Origin: CAWHMS01 sp963830495
Lineage (GTDB): Bacteria; Actinomycetota; Actinomycetes; Propionibacteriales; Nocardioidaceae
Direction: 5' to 3'
Length of the DNA: 64,000 bases
NCBI GenBank assembly: GCA_963830495.1
Contig: CAWHMS010000002.1
Coordinates: 496,001 to 560,000, forward strand
The position numbers were made by a program, and so were the translations under genes. Every line of letters begins with the position of its first letter. Position 1 is the first letter of the stretch. The notes below the pieces were generated by a model. It made no database searches, was not told the origin of the DNA, and was given only the letters and a program-made list of their open reading frames with translations. Positions 1-8,384 of the stretch are shown piece by piece.

Positions 1-2
1 AC

Positions 3-1343
3 ATCCACGAGGAGATGCGCGCGCAGCTCCAACGGTCCCTCGTGCGATCTCACGCCGCGGGGTCGGGTCCAGAGGTCGAGCGCGAGGTGGTCAGGGCGCT
101 GATGCTGCTGCGGCTCTCCACGCTCGGGACCGGGCGCACCGGCGTCCGGGTGCAGACGGCGGAGACGCTGGCGGCGCTGCTGTCGCACGGCATCACTCCG
201 ATCGTGCACGAGTACGGAAGCCTCGGTTGCTCCGGTGACCTGGCGCCGCTGTCGCACTGCGCGCTCGCGCTCATGGGTGAGGGTGAGGTGCGCGACGCCG
301 CCGGGGTACGTCGTCCGGCCGCCGACGTACTCGCCGACAACGGCATCGTTCCGGTCGAGCTGGCCGCGAAGGAGGGGCTGGCGCTGATCAATGGCACCGA
401 CGGGATGCTCGGCATGCTGCTGCTGGCGACCCACGACCTGCGCATGCTCCTCGCGGTGGCCGACGTCGGGGCTGCCATGTCGGTCGAAGCGCTGCTGGGC
501 ACGGACCGGGTCTTCGCTGCCGACCTGCAGGAGCTGCGCCCACACCCGGGCCAGGCCGCATCCGCTGCCAACCTGCGCGCTCTGCTGGCCGGCTCCGGCG
601 TGGTCGCCAGCCACCGCGGACCGGAGTGCAGCCGGGTGCAGGACGCCTACTCGCTGCGCTGCGCGCCCCAGGTGCTGGGAGCGGCCCGCGACACGCTCGA
701 CCATGCCGCTGCGGTCGCCGAGCGTGAGCTGGCGGCGGCGGTCGACAACCCGGTCGTGCTGCCGGACGGCCGGGTCGAGTCCAACGGCAACTTCCATGGT
801 GCGCCGCTGGCCTACGTGCTGGACTTCCTGGCCATCCCGGTCGCCGACGTCGCGAGCATGGCCGAGCGCCGTACCGACCGCCTTCTCGACAGAGCGCGAA
901 GCAACGAGCTGCCGCCCTTCCTGGCCGACGACCCCGGCGTGGACAGCGGACACATGATCGCCCAGTACACCCAGGCGGCGATCGTCTCCGAGCTCAAGCG
1001 GTGGGCAAACCCGGCCAGCGTCGACTCGATTCCCTCGAGTGCCATGCAGGAGGACCACGTGTCGATGGGCTGGTCGGCAGCCCGCAAGCTGCGTCGTTCG
1101 ATCGACGGGCTGACCAGGGTGCTGGCGATCGAGATCCTCACCGCCGCCCGGGGACTCGACCTGCGCCAACCGCTGCTACCGGCACCTGCGACCGGGGCCG
1201 TCGTCGCGTTGCTGCGGCAGCGCGTGGCCGGTCCCGGCCCGGACCGACATCTCGCCCCGGAGATCGAGGCCGCTGTCGACCTGGTGCGTTCTGGCGCCGT
1301 GGTGGCGGCGGCCAACAGCGCGCTGCCCAGCCCGCTCTCCTGA
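3..1343 (+). CDS. hutH: Histidine ammonia-lyase (5' end outside window)
   Basis: Deaminates L-histidine to trans-urocanate, the first step of the Hut pathway, in the cytoplasm. The reading frame is already open at the window edge, and about 60-70 N-terminal residues of the usual ~510 are missing, so the promoter lies outside. The MIO cofactor triad is Cys-Ser-Gly at 228-236, inside GCSGDLAPLSH. Family members use Ala or Cys at the first position, so Cys is not a defect. Further conserved lyase segments are the VDNPVV and SVDSIPSSAMQEDHVSMG stretches. hutU follows 22 nt downstream, presumably on the same transcript. Confidence 0.95.
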   Translation: MHEEMRAQLQRSLVRSHAAGSGPEVEREVVRALMLLRLSTLGTGRTGVRVQTAETLAALLSHGITPIVHEYGSLGCSGDLAPLSHCALALMGEGEVRDAAGVRRPAADVLADNGIVPVELAAKEGLALINGTDGMLGMLLLATHDLRMLLAVADVGAAMSVEALLGTDRVFAADLQELRPHPGQAASAANLRALLAGSGVVASHRGPECSRVQDAYSLRCAPQVLGAARDTLDHAAAVAERELAAAVDNPVVLPDGRVESNGNFHGAPLAYVLDFLAIPVADVASMAERRTDRLLDRARSNELPPFLADDPGVDSGHMIAQYTQAAIVSELKRWANPASVDSIPSSAMQEDHVSMGWSAARKLRRSIDGLTRVLAIEILTAARGLDLRQPLLPAPATGAVVALLRQRVAGPGPDRHLAPEIEAAVDLVRSGAVVAAANSALPSPLS

Positions 1344-1365
1344 CCGCTCAAGACGAGGAGATCTG

Positions 1366-3057
1366 ATGAACACCGCACGCGTCCTTCGCGCCCCGCGCGG
1401 GACCACCCTGACGGCTCGGTCCTGGCAGACCGAGGCGCCACTGCGCATGCTGATGAACAATCTCGACCCCGAGGTGGCCGAGCGTCCGGACGATCTCGTG
1501 GTGTACGGCGGGACGGGCAAGGCCGCCCGGGACTGGCCGTCGTACGACGCCATCATCCGGTCGCTCACCGACCTGCGCGAGGACGAGACGCTGCTCGTGC
1601 AGAGCGGTCGGCCGGTCGGCGTCATGCGCACCCATGAGTGGGCGCCGCGGGTGCTGCTCGCCAACTCCAACCTGGTAGGTGACTGGGCCACCTGGCCGGA
1701 GTTCCGGCGGCTCGAGCAGCTCGGCCTGACGATGTACGGCCAGATGACCGCGGGCTCATGGATCTACATCGGCACGCAGGGGATCCTGCAGGGCACCTAC
1801 GAGACGTTCGCAGCCGTCGCGGAGAAGCGCTTCGGCGGCACGCTCGCAGGCACCCTCACCCTCACCGGTGGTTGCGGTGGCATGGGCGGCGCGCAGCCGC
1901 TGGCCGTGACGCTCAACGGCGGCGTCTGTCTCGTCGTCGACGTGGACGAGAGCCGGCTGCGGCGGCGGGTCGAGCATCGCTATCTCGACGAGGCGGCCGA
2001 CTCGCTCGACACGGCCGTCGAGACCGCGCTGCGCTGCAAGGCCGAACGGGTGGCGCGGTCGATCGGCATCGTCGGCAACGCCGCCACCGTCTTTCCCGAG
2101 CTGTTGCGCCGCGGCGTGGAGGTCGACATCGTCACCGACCAGACCAGCGCCCACGACCCCCTGTCCTACCTTCCCGAAGGCATCGAGCCCGACGACTGGC
2201 ACGACTACGCGGCCAAGAAGCCCGACGAGTTCACCGAACGAGCCCAGCTGTCGATGGCCACTCATGTCGAGGCGATGGTGGGCTTCCTGGACGCCGGCGC
2301 TGAGGTGTTCGACTACGGCAACTCGATCCGCGACGAGGCCCGGAAGGGCGGATTCGCCCGGGCCTTCGCCTTCCCGGGGTTCGTCCCGGCGTACATCCGG
2401 CCGCTCTTCTGCGAGGGCAAGGGGCCGTTCCGTTGGGCGGCGCTCTCAGGCAACCCCCGCGACATCGAGGCAACGGACCGGGCCGTGCTCGAGCTCTTCC
2501 CCGACGACGACCACCTGCACCGGTGGATCCGCGCGGCCGGTGAGAACGTCGCCTTCCAGGGCCTGCCGGCACGGATCTGCTGGCTGGGGTACGGCGAGCG
2601 CGACAAGGCGGGGGTGCGCTTCAACGAGCTGGTCGCCTCAGGTGAGGTGGAGGCGCCGATCGTGATCGGGCGGGATCACCTGGACTGCGGCTCGGTCGCG
2701 TCGCCGTACCGGGAGACGGAGTCGATGGCGGACGGCTCGGACGCGATCGCGGACTGGCCGCTGCTCAATGCGCTGGTCAACACCGCCAGTGGGGCGACCT
2801 GGGTGTCGATCCACCACGGTGGCGGAGTCGGGATCGGCCGGTCGATCCACGCCGGACAGGTGTCGGTTGCCGACGGCACTGACCTGGCCCGGCAGAAGCT
2901 CGAGCGGGTGCTCACCAACGACCCTGGGATGGGCGTCATCAGGCACGTCGACGCCGGCTACGAGCTGGCGGAGCAGGTCGCCGACGAGCGCGATGTCCCC
3001 ATCCCGATGCGCGGCGCAGCCCCCGTCACCACCGGGAGTGGTGCACCACCTCGGTGA
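1366..3057 (+). CDS. hutU: Urocanate hydratase
   Basis: Converts urocanate to 4-imidazolone-5-propionate using tightly bound NAD+. The 563 residues match the family length. The glycine-rich NAD-contact segment GGCGGMGGAQ is near residue 168, and the catalytic Cys is about residue 405 in RICWLGYGER. The ATG has a good ribosome-binding site (GAGGAG, about 7 nt upstream). It follows hutH and is presumably co-transcribed with it. Its last 32 nt overlap the convergent nitroreductase gene on the other strand. The rest of the pathway lies 4 kb further on, so the hut genes are split into two blocks. Confidence 0.96.
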   Translation: MNTARVLRAPRGTTLTARSWQTEAPLRMLMNNLDPEVAERPDDLVVYGGTGKAARDWPSYDAIIRSLTDLREDETLLVQSGRPVGVMRTHEWAPRVLLANSNLVGDWATWPEFRRLEQLGLTMYGQMTAGSWIYIGTQGILQGTYETFAAVAEKRFGGTLAGTLTLTGGCGGMGGAQPLAVTLNGGVCLVVDVDESRLRRRVEHRYLDEAADSLDTAVETALRCKAERVARSIGIVGNAATVFPELLRRGVEVDIVTDQTSAHDPLSYLPEGIEPDDWHDYAAKKPDEFTERAQLSMATHVEAMVGFLDAGAEVFDYGNSIRDEARKGGFARAFAFPGFVPAYIRPLFCEGKGPFRWAALSGNPRDIEATDRAVLELFPDDDHLHRWIRAAGENVAFQGLPARICWLGYGERDKAGVRFNELVASGEVEAPIVIGRDHLDCGSVASPYRETESMADGSDAIADWPLLNALVNTASGATWVSIHHGGGVGIGRSIHAGQVSVADGTDLARQKLERVLTNDPGMGVIRHVDAGYELAEQVADERDVPIPMRGAAPVTTGSGAPPR

Positions 3058-3622
3058 CGGGCTTGCGCCCACGCGTGGCCGATCCTGCCGTGATCTCCGC
3101 TGCCCGGTGGCCGACGGTGACGGCGCCGATCGGCATGTAGTCGTCCGGTACGTCGAACGCCGTACGGAAGTCAGCGATCCGCTCCGGGGACACACCGAAG
3201 AAGCACGCGCCCAGGCCCTCGTCCGTCACCGTCTGGAGCATGAGGAGGGCCGCCATCCCGGTGTCGATGTGCCAGTAGGGGACCGGCCAGCGGGACTCGT
3301 CGCGGTCGGTCCAGCCCTTGTCCCGCTCGGCGTACCGGTCGAGGTAGACGCGCTTGCAGGACAGCGCCACGATCACGACCGGGGCCCGCCGCATCCCACG
3401 CGACCAGTCGTCCTCACCGAGGCCCTCGGGCGTCGCGCTGGCCCAGAAGCGCCGTACGTCGTCCGGCGTGTCGAGCACGAGGAAGCCCCAGCCCTGGCTG
3501 AATCCTGCGCTCGGAGCATGCAGGGCGTTGGACACGATGCGGTCGACGACGACTTGGTCGACCGGGTCATCGGTGTAGTTGCGAACCATCCGGCGCCGGT
3601 CGACCACCTGCTGGAAGTCCAT
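3026..3622 (-). CDS. Nitroreductase family protein
   Basis: A 198-residue FMN-dependent nitroreductase-fold oxidoreductase. It begins MDFQQVVDRRRMVRNYTDDP, the typical opening in which the RR.VR.Y segment contacts FMN phosphate. HAPSAGFSQGWGFLVL follows, then DTGMAALLMLQTVTDEGLGACFFG near the C-terminus, which forms the second half of the flavin pocket. The frame extends upstream without stops, but the family start is clearly the Met at 3622. The 3' end overlaps the end of hutU by 32 nt, tail to tail. The physiological substrate cannot be read from the sequence. Confidence 0.85.
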   Translation of the reverse strand: MDFQQVVDRRRMVRNYTDDPVDQVVVDRIVSNALHAPSAGFSQGWGFLVLDTPDDVRRFWASATPEGLGEDDWSRGMRRAPVVIVALSCKRVYLDRYAERDKGWTDRDESRWPVPYWHIDTGMAALLMLQTVTDEGLGACFFGVSPERIADFRTAFDVPDDYMPIGAVTVGHRAAEITAGSATRGRKPVTEVVHHSRW

Positions 3623-3668
3623 GGCCGGACAGTACCGACGCGCCCCTCCCACCCGCGGGAGGCGGTAG

Positions 3669-4343
3669 TCAGGCCGGTCGGGCCACTGCGGCCAGCGGCG
3701 ACTGGCCGAGCCATCTCGGCACCGCGCGTCGGGCCATCTCAGGGCCACGCACCTCGACGTGCTTCGCCTTGAGCGCCTGTGGCCACGAGAGGTCCCCGCG
3801 CCAGACAGCGGTGAGCGTCCGCAGGCTCGTCTCGACGGTTGCCGCCACGTCGAAGCCGGGATCGTAGTCGCAGAGGTCGGCTCGACCGTCCGCAACGACG
3901 ATCCACCACGCGGACGCCGTCGGCGCGACGTCGTCGAACCTGATGGCGACGACAGTTCGAGCCCGCGGCCAGGCATCGATGGGCACCTTGCGCCGCATGT
4001 CCCACATCAGCAGGTGTGGATCCAGATCCTCCTGGCCGAGCTCGCCGATCCATCGGACGCCCCACTCCCCGAGGGCGTTGACGACGCCGTACAACTCTCG
4101 GCCGCAGTCCGTCAGGGTGTAGGTCACCCGTCCTCCGTCCGCGCTGCGCGTGAGGATGCCGGCGCGGACCAGGGTGCGGAGCCGCTTCGACAGCAGCGCC
4201 GGAGACATCCTCGGGACGCCGCGCCTGATCTCGTTGAACTGGCTGCTGCCCTCCAGCAGCTCCCGCACGACGAGCAGCGTCCAGCGCTCGTCGAGCACTT
4301 CCATGGCCTTGGCGACCGGGCAGAACTGTCCGTATGACGACAT
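3669..4343 (-). CDS. HxlR-family winged-helix transcriptional regulator
   Basis: The N-terminal ~100 residues are an HxlR domain: FCPVAKAMEVLDERWTLLVVRELLEGSSQFNEIRRGVPRMSPALLSKRLRTLVRAGIL, then a wing with TYTLTDCGREL. The remaining ~110 residues form an SCP2-like or other ligand-binding C-terminal half, as in the longer HxlR proteins. I place the start at 4343, not the in-frame ATG at 4370, because GAGGAGG lies 6-7 nt upstream of it. It is divergent from the methyltransferase at 4493. A direct repeat in the 149-nt gap is the likely operator. Total 224 residues. Confidence 0.85.
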   Translation of the reverse strand: MSSYGQFCPVAKAMEVLDERWTLLVVRELLEGSSQFNEIRRGVPRMSPALLSKRLRTLVRAGILTRSADGGRVTYTLTDCGRELYGVVNALGEWGVRWIGELGQEDLDPHLLMWDMRRKVPIDAWPRARTVVAIRFDDVAPTASAWWIVVADGRADLCDYDPGFDVAATVETSLRTLTAVWRGDLSWPQALKAKHVEVRGPEMARRAVPRWLGQSPLAAVARPA

Positions 4344-4392
4344 CTGGTCCCTCCTCGACTCCCGAGTCATACCACCACGACGGCGCCGACTA

Positions 4393-4425
4393 GTACAGAT
4401 CCAGAACCGCCAGCGGTACAGATCT
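4393..4425. promoter_or_regulatory. Direct repeat GTACAGATC(C/T), candidate HxlR operator
   Basis: Two copies of GTACAGATCY start at 4393 and 4416, 23 nt apart (about two helical turns), inside the short gap between the divergent regulator and methyltransferase genes. The second copy contains the palindrome CAGATCTG. Autoregulation plus control of the divergent neighbour is the usual HxlR arrangement; binding here is inferred. Confidence 0.45.
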
Positions 4426-4492
4426 GGGACTGGTGGCGGCCATCGCGCGAGAGCAACCTGGATGGTGTCAACGACACGAAGGAGTGCAAGAC

Positions 4493-5329
4493 ATGTCAGA
4501 CGTGATCGACGAGAAGTCAGCCGATCGTGCTCTCAAGGACAAGCACAGGGCGATGTGGGCGCTCGGCGACTACACCGCCGTGGCCACCGAGATCATCCCC
4601 GAGCTGGGAGAGGTGCTGGTTAAGAGCTGCCAGCTCGAGCCCGGCGTCCGGGTGCTCGACGTAGCCGCCGGATCGGGCAACGCCGCCATCCCCGCGGCTC
4701 GGGCCGGTGCTCGCGTCGTGGCCAGTGACCTGACCCCGGAGCTGCTCGAGTCCGGCCGACGGTCTGCCGCGGAGCTTGGCCTGGACATGGAGTGGCGGGT
4801 GGCCGACGCGGAGACGCTGCCCTTCGCTGACGGCGACTTCGACGCCGTCCTGTCGTGCGTCGGTGTCATGTTCGCGCCGCACCACCAGGCCAGTGCCGAC
4901 GAGCTGGTGCGGGTATGCCGCCCGGGCGGCACCATCGGGCTCGTGAACTGGACCCCCGAGGGCTTCATCGGCCAGATGTTCGCGACCATGAAGCCCTATG
5001 CGCCGCCGCCTCCGCCGGGTGCGCAGCCCCCACCGCTGTGGGGGAGTGAAGACCACGTCCGCTCCCTGCTGGGCGACCGAGTGACCGATGTGGTGGCCGA
5101 GCGCCGTACCGTGCGGGTCGAGGAGTTCGAGAAGCCGGAGGACTTCCGGGACTACTTCAAGACCAACTACGGCCCGACGATCGCGGTGTACCGCGCCATC
5201 GCCGACGACGAGGCGCGGGTGCTCGAGCTTGACAACGCGCTCGCCGAGCTCGGCCGCCGCTTCGACCAGGGCGACGGCTCGACCGTGCTGGAGTGGGAGT
5301 ACCTGCTGCTGACCGCACGCAAGGTGTGA
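4493..5329 (+). CDS. Class I SAM-dependent methyltransferase
   Basis: A 278-residue Rossmann-fold methyltransferase of the UbiE/Methyltransf_11 kind. Motif I is VLDVAAGSGNAAI at residues 54-66. An acidic SAM-ribose segment VVASDLTPELL and the DAETLPFADGDFDAVLSCVGVMFAPHH motif follow. The start at 4493 is preceded by AAGGAG; an upstream in-frame ATG at 4433 lacks this. It is divergent from the HxlR regulator and probably under its control. The substrate is unknown. The stop codon is followed after about 16 nt by a strong inverted repeat. Confidence 0.85.
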   Translation: MSDVIDEKSADRALKDKHRAMWALGDYTAVATEIIPELGEVLVKSCQLEPGVRVLDVAAGSGNAAIPAARAGARVVASDLTPELLESGRRSAAELGLDMEWRVADAETLPFADGDFDAVLSCVGVMFAPHHQASADELVRVCRPGGTIGLVNWTPEGFIGQMFATMKPYAPPPPPGAQPPPLWGSEDHVRSLLGDRVTDVVAERRTVRVEEFEKPEDFRDYFKTNYGPTIAVYRAIADDEARVLELDNALAELGRRFDQGDGSTVLEWEYLLLTARKV

Positions 5330-5345
5330 GCAGAGCGACGACCCG

Positions 5346-5393
5346 AACGATCCGACTCTGAGCCGGCCATTGCCCGCTCAGGGTCGGATCGTT
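5346..5393. terminator. Long inverted repeat, GATCCGAC family copy 1
   Basis: An 18-nt arm (AACGATCCGACTCTGAGC) pairs with GCTCAGGGTCGGATCGTT with one G-T type mismatch around a 12-nt loop, ending in TTT. It lies 17 nt after the methyltransferase stop, as expected for an intrinsic terminator. The arms match four other hairpins in the window, near 10.87, 29.47, 36.38 and 55.06 kb. Confidence 0.8.
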
Positions 5394-5463
5394 TCGTGGG
5401 CTGCGCACCGGATCGGGGCGGGCGGTGTTTCCTTGCCGGGCGGCGGTGCGATGGGATGGACGC

Positions 5464-6543
5464 ATGAGCGAGAGCCACCTGTCCCGAGAGATCGCCGAGC
5501 AGCCCGCGGTCGCCACCCGCCTCCTGGACCGCCACCTGGCTCGGCTGCCTGCGTTGCGTGCGGCCATGCGGCCCGGGGATGTCGACGGCATCGTGCTCGT
5601 CGCTCGCGGCAGCTCGGACAATGCCGCCCGCTACGCGCAATACCTGTGGTCGATCCGGACGGGGATGCCGGTGTCGTTGGCGACGCCGAGCCTGCACACC
5701 GTCTACGGCGTCGACCTCGACCTGCGGCACAAGGCGGTTGTCGCCATCTCTCAGTCCGGTACGTCGCCGGACGTGGTCGCGGTGCTGCGCAGCGCCCGCG
5801 CACAGGGCGCGCCGGCGGTGGCGATCACCAATGATCCTGGTTCCCCGCTGGCGGAGAGCGCCACCGAGGTGATGGACCTGGAGGCGGGCGCGGAGCTCTC
5901 GGTGGCAGCGACCAAGACCTACACCTCGTCGTTGCTCGCCGTCGCGCTCATCGGCGCTGCCCTGTCAGGGGAGGCGACCCGCCGATCCGACGAGGCTGCG
6001 CTGGCCGCCGTACCGGACGCACTCGCCGCTGTCGCGGGCCTCGCACCGGCCACCCTCGATCCGGCGACCGACGCGCTGGCCAGCGCCTGGCGTGGTGTCG
6101 CAGTCGGGCGCGGCCTCAACATGAGCACCGCCTTCGAGACCGCGCTCAAGCTCACCGAGCTGACCGGCACACTGGTGGCGCCCTACTCGCCCGCTGACCT
6201 GCTGCACGGCCCCGTCGGTGCGGTCGAGGCGGCCGTGCCCGCCGTACTCGTCGCCCCGTCGGAGCCAGCGAGCGCCAGTGTCCTCGAGGTGGTGCCCGAG
6301 CTGGACCGGAGAGGGGCAACCGTGCTGGTGGTGGGTCCGGAGGAGGCCGTGACCGCCGCCCTCGCGGCAGGTGCGTCGAGGACGATCGGCGTGCAGATGC
6401 CGGTCGCGGCTGCCGTCGCCGACTGGCTCACTCCCTTGGCCGCTGTGGTGCCGGGCCAGCTGCTGGCGCGGGCCGTCGCCGAGCGCCGAGGCGTCGACGT
6501 CGACCGTCCTGGGGGGCTGTCCAAGGTGACCCTGACGACCTGA
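5464..6543 (+). CDS. SIS-domain protein, GlmS isomerase-domain type
   Basis: A 359-residue protein with two sugar-isomerase (SIS) domains resembling the isomerase half of GlmS but without the glutamine amidotransferase domain. The first SIS domain carries VARGSSDNAARYAQYL and AISQSGTSPDVVAVLRSAR. The second carries VGRGLNMSTAFETALKLTELTG and YSPADLLHGP. Such stand-alone proteins act as glucosamine-6-phosphate deaminases/isomerases or related amino-sugar enzymes. The ATG at 5464 follows a frame that continues upstream; it is the first methionine consistent with family length. No transporter or nagA gene is adjacent, so the substrate remains open. Confidence 0.82.
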   Translation: MSESHLSREIAEQPAVATRLLDRHLARLPALRAAMRPGDVDGIVLVARGSSDNAARYAQYLWSIRTGMPVSLATPSLHTVYGVDLDLRHKAVVAISQSGTSPDVVAVLRSARAQGAPAVAITNDPGSPLAESATEVMDLEAGAELSVAATKTYTSSLLAVALIGAALSGEATRRSDEAALAAVPDALAAVAGLAPATLDPATDALASAWRGVAVGRGLNMSTAFETALKLTELTGTLVAPYSPADLLHGPVGAVEAAVPAVLVAPSEPASASVLEVVPELDRRGATVLVVGPEEAVTAALAAGASRTIGVQMPVAAAVADWLTPLAAVVPGQLLARAVAERRGVDVDRPGGLSKVTLTT

Positions 6544-6578
6544 CCGGAGCGACATCACCCCGCGGCATGAACGGCGAC

Positions 6579-7010
6579 CTAGTCGCAGCTGACGGAGTCT
6601 CCCACCCCTGAGACGATCGCATCGGCCTGCTCGTTGATCACTTGGACCGCAGCCTCGACCTCACCGAGGCTGCGCGCCTCCTGGAGCGCCGAGATGCCTT
6701 CGGAGAGCGCCTCGACGTCCGGTTGGAGGGCCTCACGCTGCTCGCTGCTCAGGTCGTCCACCGCCAGCCGCAGGTCCTGTGCCGCCGTCTGGATGTCGCC
6801 GAGGCCGTCCTGTGCCAGCCCGAGGTTGCCGTCGGCCAGATCGCCTTGCACGGACTCGAAGGCGTCGGCCAGGTCGCTCCGCCGCTCGCAGACGGCCTCT
6901 TGCGCAGTCTGCTCGGACTCCTCGTCACCATCACCGTCACCGCCACATCCGGAGACGACGGCGACGCAGACGAGCGCACCGATCACCCATCGGGCCAGAG
7001 AGTCCCGCAT
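6579..7010 (-). CDS. Putative lipoprotein, acidic, helical
   Basis: A 143-residue exported protein. A signal peptide (RWVIGALVCVAVVSGC) ends in a lipobox with VSGC, predicting lipid attachment at Cys22. A short Gly/Asp/Glu linker is followed by a largely helical domain with heptad-like spacing. AAAGGAG lies 7 nt before the ATG. It is convergent with the SIS gene and divergent from the hut amidohydrolase. I do not recognise the family, and no function can be assigned. Confidence 0.75.
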   Translation of the reverse strand: MRDSLARWVIGALVCVAVVSGCGGDGDGDEESEQTAQEAVCERRSDLADAFESVQGDLADGNLGLAQDGLGDIQTAAQDLRLAVDDLSSEQREALQPDVEALSEGISALQEARSLGEVEAAVQVINEQADAIVSGVGDSVSCD

Positions 7011-7160
7011 CGACTGCTCCTTTCATGCGGCGTGGGGTTCAGTCTGGTGGGAGGTGTGGGTACGGCGCCACCCCCCAAGCCGTCGACTGGCCCGCCGTCC
7101 CGGTCGATCGACGTGACCGACCCAAGACGCTGCGGCTGCCCGCGTGCCATAGTGCGACTC

Positions 7161-8384
7161 GTGGACGACTTCGAGGCGATGTGGCGCACCCTGCTGCCCA
7201 TCGGCCGGAGCTCCGCCAGCGGCGGCTACTTCCGGCAGCCGTTCACCACACCGGAGACCGAGCTCCGGCACTGGTTCGCCGAGCAGAGCGACGCCCGGGC
7301 GATGCAGCTGCTCGCCGATCCCTTCGGCAACTGCATCGCGTGGTGGCCGCGCCCGCCGCAGCCCGGCGAGCGCGGTGTCCTGACCGGGTCGCATCTCGAC
7401 TCGGTGCTCGACGGAGGCGCCTTCGACGGGCCACTTGGCGTCGCCTCCGCGCTGGCCGCCGTCGACGTACTGCGGGACCGCGGCTTCACCCCCGCCCGGC
7501 CTATCGGGGTCGGCGTGTTCATGGAGGAGGAGGGGTCGCGCTTCGGCCTGGCATGTCTGGGCTCCCGGCTGATCACCGGAGCGACGACCCGGGCGGAGGC
7601 GGAGCAGCTCCGGGACCCCGACGGGGTTGCGCTGCTCGATGCCATCGACGCCGCAGGGTTGGACGCCGACCGCTGGGACCAGCCCCAGCCAACCTCCTTG
7701 CCCGACCAGATCGAGTGCTTCGTCGAGCTGCACGTCGAGCAGGGTCGTGACCTCGTCGACCGCGAGGCCGCCGTCGGGGTGGCCAGCGCGATCTGGCCGC
7801 ATGGTCGCTATCGCTTCGACTTCGTCGGCGAGGCCAACCATGCGGGCACGACCCGGATGGAGGACCGGCGCGACCCGATGCTCACCTATGCGATGACAGC
7901 GCTCGCCGCGAACAAGCAGGCCCGGCTGTGGTCGGCACGTGCCACCTTCGGCCGGGTCGCCGTACATCCCAACGGCACCAACGCCGTGCCGTCGCGGGTG
8001 ACGGCGTGGCTGGATGGCCGGGCGGCGACCGACAGCGATCTGGAGGCGATGCTGGCCGAGGTGGAGCGGCTGGCGCGCGACCGAGCCAGCCGGGACGGCA
8101 CCGCCGTCGAGGTGACCGCCGAGTCCGTCTCGTCAGCGGTCGACTTCGACGCTGGGCTGGCGCGCCGCATCGCGGCGCTGGGCGGCGCCGAACCCTGGCC
8201 GGTCATCCCGACCATGGCGGGGCACGATGCGGGCGTCCTGGCTGCTGCCGGAATACCGACGGCGATGCTCTTCGTACGCAACCCCACCGGCGTCTCGCAC
8301 TCACCCGAGGAGTTCGCCGAGATGGTCGACTGCCTGGCGGGCGTCGCGGCGCTCACCGCCACACTGCAACTGCTCGCCTCATGA
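7161..8384 (+). CDS. M20-family amidohydrolase (allantoate/N-carbamoyl type) in hut operon
   Basis: A 407-residue zinc-dependent amidase of the hydantoinase/carbamoylase branch of M20. Metal-binding and catalytic segments are GSHLDSVLDGGAFDGPLGV and GVFMEEEGSRFG. ELHVEQGRDL, the GEANHAGTTRMEDRRDP dimerisation-domain motif and the late AGHDAG complete the signature. It overlaps hutF by 4 nt (ATGA), and hutF likewise overlaps hutI. hutF makes N-formylglutamate and no hutG is visible, so I infer that this enzyme removes the formyl group. The GTG start is favoured by a TAGT-type box 7 nt upstream; ATG 7179 is an alternative. Confidence 0.88.
   Translation: MDDFEAMWRTLLPIGRSSASGGYFRQPFTTPETELRHWFAEQSDARAMQLLADPFGNCIAWWPRPPQPGERGVLTGSHLDSVLDGGAFDGPLGVASALAAVDVLRDRGFTPARPIGVGVFMEEEGSRFGLACLGSRLITGATTRAEAEQLRDPDGVALLDAIDAAGLDADRWDQPQPTSLPDQIECFVELHVEQGRDLVDREAAVGVASAIWPHGRYRFDFVGEANHAGTTRMEDRRDPMLTYAMTALAANKQARLWSARATFGRVAVHPNGTNAVPSRVTAWLDGRAATDSDLEAMLAEVERLARDRASRDGTAVEVTAESVSSAVDFDAGLARRIAALGGAEPWPVIPTMAGHDAGVLAAAGIPTAMLFVRNPTGVSHSPEEFAEMVDCLAGVAALTATLQLLAS

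Noticed and set aside
228..236. Cys instead of Ala in the HutH MIO triad as a possible loss of function
   Set aside because: The family signature allows Ser, Ala or Cys at this position; Cys-Ser-Gly occurs in actinobacterial HutH.
6642..7160. Upstream extension of the hut M20 amidohydrolase frame
   Set aside because: The extension overlaps the lipoprotein gene on the opposite strand, and family similarity begins only at 7161.
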